A DNA stretch of 11,602 nt from Candidatus Magasanikbacteria bacterium RIFOXYD12_FULL_33_17 (GTDB lineage Bacteria; Patescibacteriota; Patescibacteriia; Magasanikbacterales; UBA922), in NCBI GenBank assembly GCA_001783255.1, contig MFRB01000014.1:1-11602 (forward strand), read 5' to 3'. Numbering within the stretch: the stretch's first letter is position 1; every line of letters starts with the position of its first letter. Below, in pieces: positions 1 through 7,960 of the stretch. The position numbers and the translations under genes were made by a program. The notes below the pieces were generated by a model. That model made no database searches and was not told the origin of the DNA. It was given only the letters and a program-made list of their open reading frames with translations.

Positions 1-3000
1 TAATATATTTATCTGGTTTTATATCCACATTTTCTTCTTTTGACTTGTTGATAGTCACAAGATAATTACTTACTTCTCCAATATTTTGTTTGTTAAGAAC
101 ATAGGCTTTTTCTACAAAAATTTTGTTGTCACCTTCTTCTTTTGGAGTCTTACCAACAACACAAACCACATTACCTTCCACCCAAGAATCTTTTGTTTCT
201 TCATACGTTTTTGGGAAAATAAGTAATTCCATTCTAGAAGTTCTATCTTGAATAGTTACAAACATCATAACTTTACCTTTTTTGGTAATCATTTTTTTTA
301 GTGAATCAATCACACCACCAACGACAACCCAAGCATCACGATCAAAACTTTCTACTTCAGACAAATTCAATACTTTATTTTTCAAAAATTTTTCATAATA
401 AACAAAAGGATGAGAAGAAACATAAATACCAAGTAAATTTTTTTCCCAAGCTAATTTTTGTTCCATCGTAGCAGGTTCTGCTTTTTGCAAAGTTACTTTG
501 GAATCTACATCAATACTGGTACCAGCAAAAAGTGAATCTTGATTGGTATTTTTGTTGTCTCTACCTTGACGAAGATAAATCAAAATATTTTCACTACTTG
601 CCATAAGCACAGCTCTATCAATACCAAAACAATCAAGAGCTCCAGATTGAGCTAGACTTTCCAAAGATTTTTTGTTCAAATCTTTGTCCGCTACTCTATC
701 AATCAAATTTTCTAAAGATTGATAAGGACCATGTTCTTTTCTTTCACGATAAATCACTTCACAAATATGTTCACCAACATTTTTGATACCAGAGAGACCA
801 AAACGAATACGGCCTTTTTCACCCGGCTTCGAAACCATAGCAAAAGATTTGAAACTTTCGTTGACATCAGGTGGTAACACATCAATCCCAAGACGACGAC
901 ACTCCCCAACAATAGCAGAAACTTTGTCTGCGTCCCCTGATTCAGCTTGTAGTACGGCTGTCATATATTGCACAGGATAATGTGCCTTCATGTATGATGT
1001 CTGATAAGCCACGATACCATAACTGGCAGCATGTGCTTTGTTGAAACCATAAGCAGCAAAAGGTTCAATCGCGTGCCAAAGTTCATCAATAGTTTGTTTT
1101 TTTAATTTACCAATATTTAGACAACCATCATAAAATTTTATTTTTTGTTTTGCCATTTCTTCAGGAATTTTCTTACCCATGGCTTTACGAAATTTGTCTG
1201 CTTCCATCCAATCATAACCAGCCAAATGAATAGCTGTGAGCATCACATCATCTTGATACACGAGCAAACCATAAGAAGCACCCAAATATTTTTCCATGCG
1301 TGGATCAAGATAAGACACTAATTCTGGATTATATTTTCTTTTGATATATTCAGGAATAGCTTCCATCGGACCCGGACGATAAAGAGCTACCATTGCCATG
1401 ATATCGTTTATATTACTTGGCTTCAATTCTTTGAGCCAACGCGTCATACCAGAGCCACCAAGCTGAAAAGTACCCATAGTTTCACCACGTGCCAACATTT
1501 CAAAAGTAGGTTTGTCATCAAGTGGCAAATTATAAATATCTATTTTATCACCAGTAGTTTTTTCGACAATCACCATAGCATTTCCTAAAATAGAAAGATT
1601 GCGAATTCCCAAAAAATCGTTTTTCAAAACTCCTGCAGTTTCTACAGCATGCATTTCGTATTGTGTGACAATTCTAGTACCACCGACTTCACGTTGTACT
1701 GGTGTAAAATCTGTCAAAGGCGTTGGTGAAATCACGACACCAGCAGCGTGCATAGAAGTATGACGATTACAACCTTCGACTTTGCGCGCCAAATCAATTA
1801 GACGTTTGACATCAACATTGACATCGTACAATTTTTTTAATTCAGGTTCTTCTACCAAAGCTCTTTCAATAGTCATAGGAAAACCTTGTGAACCTTGAGG
1901 AATAAGTTTGGCTACTTGATCACAAAAATTGTAAGACAAACCCAAAGCCCGACCAACATCACGCACCGCTGCTCGAGCAGCCATGGTTCCAAAAGTAATA
2001 ATCTGAGCTACTTTGTCAGAGCCATATTTTTCAGTAACATATTTAATCATATCGCCACGACGATCATCAGCAAAGTCAGTATCGACATCGGGTGGACTAG
2101 GACGAAAAGGATTGAGGAAACGTTCAAAAGGAAGATTGAAACGCATTGGGTCAACAGTCGTAATACCCAAAACATAAGAAACTAGTGAGCCCGCAGCTGA
2201 GCCTCTAGTAGATTCCACAATGCCATTTCTTTTGGCATAGCCAACATAATCACCTACACACAAAAAGTAAGGTGAATAACCTTTGGTCTTAATAATATCA
2301 AGTTCATAATCAAGTCTGTCCGTAAGTTCCTTGGTAATTTCAGGATAAAAATTTGGAGCTGCGGCAAAAGCCGATTCACGCAAAACATCATCATAAGTCT
2401 TGCCTTCAGGAATATCCACAGGTGCGAAATGCCAGACATCAAGTGGAATCTCCAAATTAATTCTCTCGGCAATTTTCACCGTATTTTCCAGAGCTTCAGG
2501 CACATGACGAAAACGAGAAATAATATCTTCGGCTGAATTGAGTGAACGATCAACTTGACGATAATCCTCTCTATCACTTTGATCCACTCTCCAACCATTG
2601 GCAATACAACGCAAAATATCTTGAGCCTCAGCATCAGCAAAATCTAAATAATGAACATCACGAGTAACTACGAGTGGAATATCCAATTCTTTGCCAATCT
2701 GAATAAGTTTGGTATTTACATCCAGCTGTCCAGAAATTGCCGGATGATCTTGCATTTCCAAATAAAAATTTCCTTTACCAAAAATTTCTTGCATTTCCAA
2801 AGCAATTTTTTTGGCATCTTCAATTTTGCCTGCTTTCAAAAGTTGGGGAACTTCACCCTCAATTGGTCCTGACAAAGCTATCATACCAGGCGCATATTCA
2901 CGCAACAATTCTCTATCCACACAAGGTTTGTCACGATAAAATCCTTCCAAATGTCCACGCGAAGATAACCTCATCAAATTTTGGTAACCAGCAAAATTCT

Positions 3001-3283
3001 CCGCTAATAACATAAGACGATAAATGCTTTTGTCTTCTTCCAAATTGTTTCTGCTACCAGACATGACATAAGCCTCAAAACCAATAATTGGCTTGATTTC
3101 TTCAGCCAAACAAACTTGATAAAATTCAATAGCGCCGTACATCGAACCATAATCAGTCAAAGCCAAAGCTTTGAAACCCTTAGCTTTGGCAGCCTTAACC
3201 AAGGCCTTTACCTTAGTAAGACCATTCAGAATAGAATAATGTGAGTGAACGTGAAGGTGGACGAAATCCATAGGACACATCAT
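1..3283 (-). CDS. dnaE: DNA polymerase III subunit alpha (C family), 3' end outside window
   Basis: This is the replicative DNA polymerase catalytic subunit; 1094 codons are visible and the C-terminus lies beyond the left edge. The reading begins MMCPMDFVHLHVHSHYS, the N-terminus of the PHP domain. The polymerase core has the STRGSAAGSL loop near residues 358-367, then PPDVDTDF with D401 and D403 as the expected metal-binding aspartates, and KNDFLGI with D556 as the third. A helix-hairpin-helix region (FGLSGIKNVGE) lies around 825-875. QDSLF at 915-919 matches the internal beta-clamp-binding motif, and an OB fold follows from about 985 to 1075. The PHP domain lacks several canonical metal ligands (N20, Y45 and P140 stand where D, H and C are usual). 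The start at 3283 is chosen because GGAGG lies 6 nt upstream; the ATG at 3271 is the alternative. Both lie in or beside a hairpin repeat. The function call is very secure. Confidence 0.97.
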   Translation of the reverse strand, partial: MMCPMDFVHLHVHSHYSILNGLTKVKALVKAAKAKGFKALALTDYGSMYGAIEFYQVCLAEEIKPIIGFEAYVMSGSRNNLEEDKSIYRLMLLAENFAGYQNLMRLSSRGHLEGFYRDKPCVDRELLREYAPGMIALSGPIEGEVPQLLKAGKIEDAKKIALEMQEIFGKGNFYLEMQDHPAISGQLDVNTKLIQIGKELDIPLVVTRDVHYLDFADAEAQDILRCIANGWRVDQSDREDYRQVDRSLNSAEDIISRFRHVPEALENTVKIAERINLEIPLDVWHFAPVDIPEGKTYDDVLRESAFAAAPNFYPEITKELTDRLDYELDIIKTKGYSPYFLCVGDYVGYAKRNGIVESTRGSAAGSLVSYVLGITTVDPMRFNLPFERFLNPFRPSPPDVDTDFADDRRGDMIKYVTEKYGSDKVAQIITFGTMAARAAVRDVGRALGLSYNFCDQVAKLIPQGSQGFPMTIERALVEEPELKKLYDVNVDVKRLIDLARKVEGCNRHTSMHAAGVVISPTPLTDFTPVQREVGGTRIVTQYEMHAVETAGVLKNDFLGIRNLSILGNAMVIVEKTTGDKIDIYNLPLDDKPTFEMLARGETMGTFQLGGSGMTRWLKELKPSNINDIMAMVALYRPGPMEAIPEYIKRKYNPELVSYLDPRMEKYLGASYGLLVYQDDVMLTAIHLAGYDWMEADKFRKAMGKKIPEEMAKQKIKFYDGCLNIGKLKKQTIDELWHAIEPFAAYGFNKAHAASYGIVAYQTSYMKAHYPVQYMTAVLQAESGDADKVSAIVGECRRLGIDVLPPDVNESFKSFAMVSKPGEKGRIRFGLSGIKNVGEHICEVIYRERKEHGPYQSLENLIDRVADKDLNKKSLESLAQSGALDCFGIDRAVLMASSENILIYLRQGRDNKNTNQDSLFAGTSIDVDSKVTLQKAEPATMEQKLAWEKNLLGIYVSSHPFVYYEKFLKNKVLNLSEVESFDRDAWVVVGGVIDSLKKMITKKGKVMMFVTIQDRTSRMELLIFPKTYEETKDSWVEGNVVCVVGKTPKEEGDNKIFVEKAYVLNKQNIGEVSNYLVTINKSKEENVDIKPDKYI

Positions 3284-3340
3284 CCCGATCCTCCGAAGCT
3301 CTGTGAAACAAGAGCGTAGGTGGAGAGGGATCTTTCTTAA
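3280..3340. repeat. Structured intergenic repeat, copy A (before dnaE)
   Basis: The segment starts TCATCCCGA and ends GGATCTTTCTTAA; the same ends occur in copy B at 7812-7853. The arms form an imperfect hairpin: ATCCC pairs with GGGAT (outer stem) and GCTCT with AGAGC (inner stem) around an 8-nt loop, with TCC/GGA and CC/GG pairs between. About 16 of 21 stem positions pair. The outer sequence is shared with copy B but the inner stem is different, as expected for a REP-like dispersed element. The family resembles TCATCCTGA...GGATCTTTCTT repeats that I recall from many bacterial genomes, but I cannot count copies here. Confidence 0.75.
3290..3294 (-). promoter_or_regulatory. dnaE ribosome binding site inside a hairpin
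   Basis: The minus strand reads GGAGG six bases before the ATG ending at 3283. The site lies in the 3' arm of the hairpin repeat 3280-3340, opposite CCACC (complement of 3319-3323), so it can pair with four G-C pairs and one A-A mismatch. The first bases of the start codon also fall in the outer stem. This decides the start call and suggests that initiation depends on opening the hairpin. Confidence 0.65.
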
Positions 3341-3415
3341 GATTAACTATTTATCTAGTAAAATAACGGAAATGAAGAATATTTAACAATATCAACAATA
3401 TTTAAAAGCTATTGT

Positions 3416-3444
3416 ATTTTACGGTAAATCACAGTAAAAAGCAA
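3416..3444 (-). promoter_or_regulatory. Candidate dnaE promoter
   Basis: On the minus strand TTGCTT (3439-3444) is followed after exactly 17 bases by TAAAAT (3416-3421), a plausible sigma70-type pair. Transcription would start near 3409, giving a leader of about 125 nt that includes the hairpin repeat. A perfect 11-bp palindrome, TTTACGGTAAA, overlaps the -10 box and could be an operator. An overlapping alternative is TTTACT-16-TACAAT. AT-rich sequence makes chance matches likely. Confidence 0.45.
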
Positions 3445-3477
3445 GTCAAAAAAATTGTTTTATTGTACCACTGACCC

Positions 3478-3539
3478 ATTGCTTCATTGCCATAATTTCA
3501 TAGAAAAAACACAATTGGACAATAAATCAATGAAACAAT
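3478..3539. repeat. ATTGYTTCATTG inverted repeat
   Basis: ATTGCTTCATTG at 3478-3489 is matched by CAATGAAACAAT at 3528-3539, whose reverse complement is ATTGTTTCATTG, so 11 of 12 positions pair, or 12 counting a G-U pair. The 38-base spacer is AT-rich. It lies beside a terminator and may be a dispersed intergenic repeat or an extra stem-loop; no function is evident. Confidence 0.5.
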
Positions 3540-3544
3540 ACTTA

Positions 3545-3583
3545 ATAAAAAAATACCCATCCAATTAGACAGGTACTTTTTAT
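3545..3583 (-). terminator. Rho-independent terminator of the small membrane protein gene
   Basis: On the minus strand, just after the stop codon of the 3601-3921 gene, AAAAAGTACC is followed by a 13-base loop and GGGTATTTTTTT. The TACC/GGTA core is short but extended by A-T pairs, and a run of seven T follows. Position and T-tract both fit an intrinsic terminator, which separates this gene from dnaE. Confidence 0.65.
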
Positions 3584-3600
3584 TTCTTATTTCTTAATCC

Positions 3601-3921
3601 TTATTTCTTCGTCTTCTTTTTCTTAGCAGCCATTCTATCATCCAACTTATCTGCCAACTTACCCACAATAAATTTTTCTACAAGACCAGACAACATACTA
3701 CTCACAACTCCCATTTTGCTAGACAAATGATCTACTCTATCACGCATAAAAGTGACGGCTTCACTAATAAGCTCCAATTTCTCTGTTAAAATTTCCGCGA
3801 TTCTATTGATATTACGAAGAGTTCTCGCTGCTTGATACAGCAACCAACAAAGAAATATCGTAAACCAAAATATAGAAAGAGATAGAACTACAAAAAGTAG
3901 ATCTTTACTTGTTTCAAACAT
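3601..3921 (-). CDS. Small single-pass membrane protein with coiled coil and lysine tail (function unknown)
   Basis: A 106-residue protein beginning MFETSKDLLF. One hydrophobic segment spans about residues 7-31 (rich in L, V, F, I, W). A predicted amphipathic or coiled-coil stretch follows at about 33-95, and the tail is nearly all lysine (AAKKKKTKK). The layout resembles DUF948-like small membrane proteins that I recall as common in CPR genomes, but no catalytic or binding motif is present. The short N-terminus and basic tail suggest a cytoplasmic C-terminus that could contact nucleic acid or acidic partners, which is inference. No Shine-Dalgarno is seen before the ATG. The gene has its own candidate promoter (TTGGGA-17-TATAAT) and terminator, so it appears to be monocistronic. 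Confidence 0.8.
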   Translation of the reverse strand: MFETSKDLLFVVLSLSIFWFTIFLCWLLYQAARTLRNINRIAEILTEKLELISEAVTFMRDRVDHLSSKMGVVSSMLSGLVEKFIVGKLADKLDDRMAAKKKKTKK

Positions 3922-3985
3922 AGGACAGGCGATTAAGTTTGTAAAGTTAAAAGTTTATATAATAAGTTTTTTATGAACTAAATTT

Positions 3986-4014
3986 ATTATAACACATAAA
4001 TAAAAAAATCCCAA
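3986..4014 (-). promoter_or_regulatory. Candidate promoter of the small membrane protein gene
   Basis: On the minus strand TTGGGA (4009-4014) and a perfect TATAAT (3986-3991) are separated by exactly 17 bases. The predicted start near 3979 leaves a leader of about 58 nt before the ATG at 3921. The -35 box lies inside the terminator hairpin of the FG-GAP gene, so termination and new initiation are packed together. Confidence 0.6.
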
Positions 4015-4034
4015 ATAAAGTTGAGATTTTTTAT
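4002..4034 (-). terminator. Terminator of the FG-GAP gene
   Basis: On the minus strand, 15 bases after the FG-GAP stop codon, AAAAATCTCAA pairs with TTGGGATTTTT around a short AT-rich loop, followed by a T-run. The stem is mostly A-T, so it may be weak. A T-tract also lies on the other side, so it could act in both directions, although no plus-strand gene approaches it. Confidence 0.55.
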
Positions 4035-4048
4035 TATGAATAAAAATT

Positions 4049-5320
4049 TTAGTTTATTTCATATATATAAGCTGAACCTGATGAGTGACCATTATCATCA
4101 TCAAAAGGAGAACCAACTATTATTTTTTCTCCATCAGTCATAACTGAATAACCAAAAGCATCATTAGTTTGACCAACTCTTGGCTCTAAAACCATATTGG
4201 CTACAAATGTAGAAGAGTTACTATCATAATAATAGGTATGTATTTTACCAGCATTACTGACTTCTGAATCAAAAGGATTGGAAATAATAAGATAATTACC
4301 AACTAAAGACAAATCATGACCAAAATAAAAGTTATTTGTAGCAATACTTATTTCTTGAACTAATTGAAAAGTGTTATCACCCATTAATTTATAAATAAAT
4401 ACTGGTCTAGAATTACCTCCATATGGGACAATATGACCACTAGATATAACAATAAACTCTTTATATATATCAATACTTTGTCCAAAATATCCGTAAGTTT
4501 GAGGATCCAAATATTTTATTTTTTGAAATTCAGTCCACCTATCTAATCTCTCATCATAATGATACACATATACAGCTCCTGAATCTTCACCATGAAAATC
4601 ATCTTCCATGGCATTAACAATTATAAAATCACCAGAAATTTTTACTTCATAGGCATAAGTATCACAAGTATTGTGTGCCGGTTCAAAAACAGCTTCAGTA
4701 TGCCAATCAGGTGTTAATTTAAAAACATACGTTTTTCCACTCTCAAAATAACAACCCGAGTTCAAAGAAATTTGTGGAGCTCCGACAACTATTCTATCAC
4801 CATCTATATCAACAGAAAAACCAAAAAGTGATCCTTCAACTAAATTTGGATCAGTAATCGTTTTATAATCTACAAATTTATTATCCGTATAAGACCATTT
4901 ATAAACATATACAGCTCCTTGAGCACCCAGTGTAAACCCTTTATGATTACCGTCAGTAGGGGCACCTACTACTAAATAATCTCCATCTAAAGCAATAGAA
5001 GTACCAAATTGAGCAGATAATGGAGAACTTTCATTACTAGTTTGAACCAACTCTTGTACCTGATGCCAAAAACCAGCTTCCCAGATATAAACATATACAG
5101 AACCACTATCCTCAGCAATAGAATCTTCTAAATAAGCAGAAACTACAGCAATATTACCTTGTATTTCGACATCATTACCAAAAAGACTTGACCCTTCTCC
5201 CAAATCTGGATATATTTTTTGTTCCCAATTTATATCATAAGCATCTACACGACCCATACCAAAAAATAAAAACAAAAGAACAATAGAAACAAACTTCCAA
5301 ATATACTTTGTGTTAACCAT
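4049..5320 (-). CDS. Secreted FG-GAP repeat protein, predicted seven-bladed beta-propeller
   Basis: A 423-residue protein with an N-terminal signal peptide: positive start, hydrophobic core at about 11-22, probable cleavage after VDA at residue 27. The mature part is seven FG-GAP-like repeats with the FG (or equivalent) near residues 47, 105, 166, 223, 279, 333 and 389, spaced 54-61 apart. Typical units read FGxSxxxDGDxLVVGAP followed by a GxVYVY strand, and the last repeat ends at the C-terminus. Seven units match a complete integrin-alpha-type propeller. C190 and C219, the only cysteines, could form a disulfide. There is no LPXTG motif, C-terminal membrane segment or obvious catalytic domain, so it is probably exported and free or loosely bound; an adhesion or binding role is inference. 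It lies 39 bp after pheT, with no clear Shine-Dalgarno, and may be read from the pheST transcript or from a promoter I cannot place. Confidence 0.9.
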   Translation of the reverse strand: MVNTKYIWKFVSIVLLFLFFGMGRVDAYDINWEQKIYPDLGEGSSLFGNDVEIQGNIAVVSAYLEDSIAEDSGSVYVYIWEAGFWHQVQELVQTSNESSPLSAQFGTSIALDGDYLVVGAPTDGNHKGFTLGAQGAVYVYKWSYTDNKFVDYKTITDPNLVEGSLFGFSVDIDGDRIVVGAPQISLNSGCYFESGKTYVFKLTPDWHTEAVFEPAHNTCDTYAYEVKISGDFIIVNAMEDDFHGEDSGAVYVYHYDERLDRWTEFQKIKYLDPQTYGYFGQSIDIYKEFIVISSGHIVPYGGNSRPVFIYKLMGDNTFQLVQEISIATNNFYFGHDLSLVGNYLIISNPFDSEVSNAGKIHTYYYDSNSSTFVANMVLEPRVGQTNDAFGYSVMTDGEKIIVGSPFDDDNGHSSGSAYIYEIN

Positions 5321-5359
5321 ACTTACTATATTAAAATTTAAAAAATAAATTTCAAAACG

Positions 5360-7801
5360 TTACCTCACCTCCGCACCAGCACTTTTCTTCAACTTTTCCA
5401 AAACTTTTTCATGAACTTTTTCAACTTCTTCAGTTTCCAAAGTTTTTTCATTTGACTGATAAGTAATATGATAAGCCATACTCTTTTTGTCTTTGCCAAT
5501 TTTGTCACTTTCAAAGACGTCAAAAAGTTCAACTTCGGTAATCAAATCAGAAACAGCTTTGATAGTATTCAACAATTCTAAATTAGTAACTTTTTTATCA
5601 ACGAGTAAAGCGACGTCACGAAGAACGGCTGGATATTGAGATAAAATTTGATAATTATTTTTTTCTTGTATAAAATCTACCAACTTATCCAAACTAATTT
5701 CCGATACTGCCACTCTATTATCAATACCAATATTTTTTTGAACAGCAAGATGCAATTCAGCTACTATTCCTATTTCCACATCATTAATAACCACTTTTGA
5801 CAAACGTGCAGGATGTAAATAATTTTCTATTATTTCACTTTCTTGCCAAGAAAAATCCACTCCACATTCAGCTAAAACTTTCTCCAAAGCAGACTTCACT
5901 TCAAAAAATGGTACTTTATTATTTTTGGCACTATAAACCAAGGAAAGCATTGTGTCCTGACGTGGTAAAAGCTCATCACTTTTTTCTTCCATTCTGACAC
6001 CAGATTCTTCAACATGAAAAACTTGACCAATTTCAAACATAGCCACTTCATCGAACTCATGACTATTTTTTTCAAGACTTTCGAGTAAATTTGGTAAAAT
6101 ACTACGACGTAAATATGGTCTGTCTTTAGCAATTGGATTATTTAATTCCAAATGATTTTCAGTATTCAACATCAACTTTTGCAAAATTTGTGGAGAAACA
6201 AAAGAATAACTATAACTCTCTGTAAAACCACAGGTCTTTGACAAAATTTGTTGTGCTTTTCTTTCCAAATCTCTCAATTTGTTTTTTTCTGGTGGATTAA
6301 TAATAAAAGTTGGCAAAGTTGCTTCTATTTTTGAATAACCATAAACACGAGCAATTTCTTCGACCAAATCTTCAGGAATACTAATATCTTTGGTAGCACG
6401 CCAAGTAGGTATTTTTACGAACATTTTATCTTTCTTTTCGGTAATCACAAAACCCAAGTTTGATAAAATATTTATGACATTTTTTTTCTCAATTTCTAAG
6501 CCTAATTTTGCTTTGATAAATTCAAGTGAAATTTCTATGGGTCCTTGATTCAAACTAAATGATTTTTCGTCTACCAATTTATTAACGATTTTAGCTTCTG
6601 GACAAACTTGCATAACTAATTCTATCGCTTTTTGCATAGCAATTTTTGTCATGTTTGGATCTAGACTTTTTTCAAAACGTGCTGAAGAGTCACTACGTAA
6701 TCCAAGTCTAGTCGAAGTCTTACGAATATTAGAAGCACCAAAATTGGCAGATTCAAAAATAATATTTGTAGTATTTTCAGTAATTTCACTATTTTGTCCA
6801 CCCATGATTCCCGCAAGGGCGACTACCTTTTCATTGTCAGCGATTACCAAATCACTTGATTTTAATTCATATTCATTATTGTCCAAAGCCATGAATTTTT
6901 CACCATCTTTTGCTTTTCTAACAAAAATTTCCGTACCAGAAATTTTTGCTTTATCAAAAGCATGCATAGGTTGACCTAAGTCAAGCATAATAAAGTTGGT
7001 AATGTCGACAATATTATTGATAGATTTCAAGCCTACAACTGACAATTTTGTTTTTAACCATTCTGGTGAATCTGCCACTTTGATACTGTCCATTGCTAAA
7101 ACCATGTAACGTTGGCAAAGATTATTATCTTCTACCTTGGCTGACAATTTTTGTCCACCATTTTTTGAAAATTTAATTTCTTCGGTTTTATATTCTTTTA
7201 ATTTTTTGTTAAATAAAGCTGACACTTCACGAGCAATTCCATAATGTCCCCAAAGATCAGGACGATTAGAAAGTGATTTGTTATCAATATCAAAAATAGC
7301 ATCATCCAGATTTAAGGCTTTTGCTAAATTATCTCCTACTTTGAGATCTAAACTTGATAAATCCAAAATTTCTTTTTCACTTTTGCTCTTGAACTTTTCT
7401 CCCAAACCAATTTCTTCAGAAGCACAAATCATACCAAATGATTCTACACCACGAATCTTAGCCTTAGATAGTTCAATCAAATCACCCTCGCCATGCCATT
7501 TTACTTTCGCACCAATTTTAGCAAAAACTACTTTCATATCTTTTACAACATTGCTACCACCGCAAACTACTTGCCAATTTTCTTTACCATCAAAAACACT
7601 ACAAACATTTAGCTTGTCTGCATCGGAATGTTTTTCTATACTTTTGACTTGACCAACAACAATATTTTCAAAACTTTTTGACAAATCAATCAATTCTTCT
7701 ACTTCAACAGTACTAGCTTTTAATCTAGCAGCGACTTCCTCAGCCAAAATAGATTCTGACAAGTCTACATATTGTTTTAACCATTTGAATGAAATTTTCA
7801 T
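5360..7801 (-). CDS. pheT: Phenylalanyl-tRNA synthetase beta subunit
   Basis: At 813 residues this is a normal full-length beta subunit. With PheS it forms the alpha2-beta2 enzyme that charges tRNA-Phe in the cytoplasm. Domains in order: an N-terminal EMAP/OB-type tRNA-binding domain (about 40-150, with KHSDADKLNVC at 57-67), the B3/4 editing domain (about 210-370, with GQPMHAFD at 276-283 and ALAGIMGG at 328-335), the B5 domain (about 418-490, ending in PEDLVEEIARVYGY), the catalytic-like core, and a C-terminal FDX-ACB anticodon-binding domain (about 718-810, starting YPAVLRDVALLVD). The gene follows pheS after an unusually long 159-bp gap. Only a weak AGGA, part of hairpin repeat copy B, lies upstream of the ATG. 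No truncation or frameshift is apparent. Confidence 0.97.
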   Translation of the reverse strand: MKISFKWLKQYVDLSESILAEEVAARLKASTVEVEELIDLSKSFENIVVGQVKSIEKHSDADKLNVCSVFDGKENWQVVCGGSNVVKDMKVVFAKIGAKVKWHGEGDLIELSKAKIRGVESFGMICASEEIGLGEKFKSKSEKEILDLSSLDLKVGDNLAKALNLDDAIFDIDNKSLSNRPDLWGHYGIAREVSALFNKKLKEYKTEEIKFSKNGGQKLSAKVEDNNLCQRYMVLAMDSIKVADSPEWLKTKLSVVGLKSINNIVDITNFIMLDLGQPMHAFDKAKISGTEIFVRKAKDGEKFMALDNNEYELKSSDLVIADNEKVVALAGIMGGQNSEITENTTNIIFESANFGASNIRKTSTRLGLRSDSSARFEKSLDPNMTKIAMQKAIELVMQVCPEAKIVNKLVDEKSFSLNQGPIEISLEFIKAKLGLEIEKKNVINILSNLGFVITEKKDKMFVKIPTWRATKDISIPEDLVEEIARVYGYSKIEATLPTFIINPPEKNKLRDLERKAQQILSKTCGFTESYSYSFVSPQILQKLMLNTENHLELNNPIAKDRPYLRRSILPNLLESLEKNSHEFDEVAMFEIGQVFHVEESGVRMEEKSDELLPRQDTMLSLVYSAKNNKVPFFEVKSALEKVLAECGVDFSWQESEIIENYLHPARLSKVVINDVEIGIVAELHLAVQKNIGIDNRVAVSEISLDKLVDFIQEKNNYQILSQYPAVLRDVALLVDKKVTNLELLNTIKAVSDLITEVELFDVFESDKIGKDKKSMAYHITYQSNEKTLETEEVEKVHEKVLEKLKKSAGAEVR

Positions 7802-7811
7802 ATTGTTTTAT

Positions 7812-7853
7812 TCATCCTGAAGCCACTGAAAGATGGCAAAGGATCTTTCTTAA
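7812..7853. repeat. Structured intergenic repeat, copy B (between pheS and pheT)
   Basis: This copy starts TCATCCTGA and ends GGATCTTTCTTAA, the same ends as copy A. It folds as ATCC/GGAT (outer) and GCCA/TGGC (inner) around an 8-base loop. The inner stem differs from copy A but is still paired, which supports selection or descent as a hairpin. It lies 10 bp upstream of the pheT start and supplies the only weak AGGA there. Confidence 0.7.
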
Positions 7854-7960
7854 ATTTAATTTGTTTAAATGTTCTAAATGTCGTACCACTTCGTTTGTTG
7901 TAATTGAATTATCAGTTACAACATTTTCAACAACTACAACATTTATAACAAAATCATTGT

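Larger units (their letters stand above)
3284..3600. other. Intergenic region between the small membrane protein and dnaE
   Basis: No gene is visible in these 317 AT-rich bases. From right to left they hold the terminator of the upstream minus-strand gene (3545-3583), an ATTGYTTCATTG inverted repeat (3478-3539), a candidate dnaE promoter (3416-3444) with a TTTACGGTAAA palindrome on its -10 box (3418-3428), two direct copies of AATATTTAA (3378-3386 and 3397-3405), and the hairpin repeat that carries the dnaE start region. No tRNA or other structured RNA was recognised. Confidence 0.7.

Noticed and set aside
7278..7652. Plus-strand open frame of 124 codons
   Set aside because: It lies fully antisense within pheT, has a low-complexity S/F/K-rich translation and no recognisable motif; it is a shadow of the real gene. 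The same holds for plus-strand frames at 1895-2185, 6651-6974 and 9790-10143.
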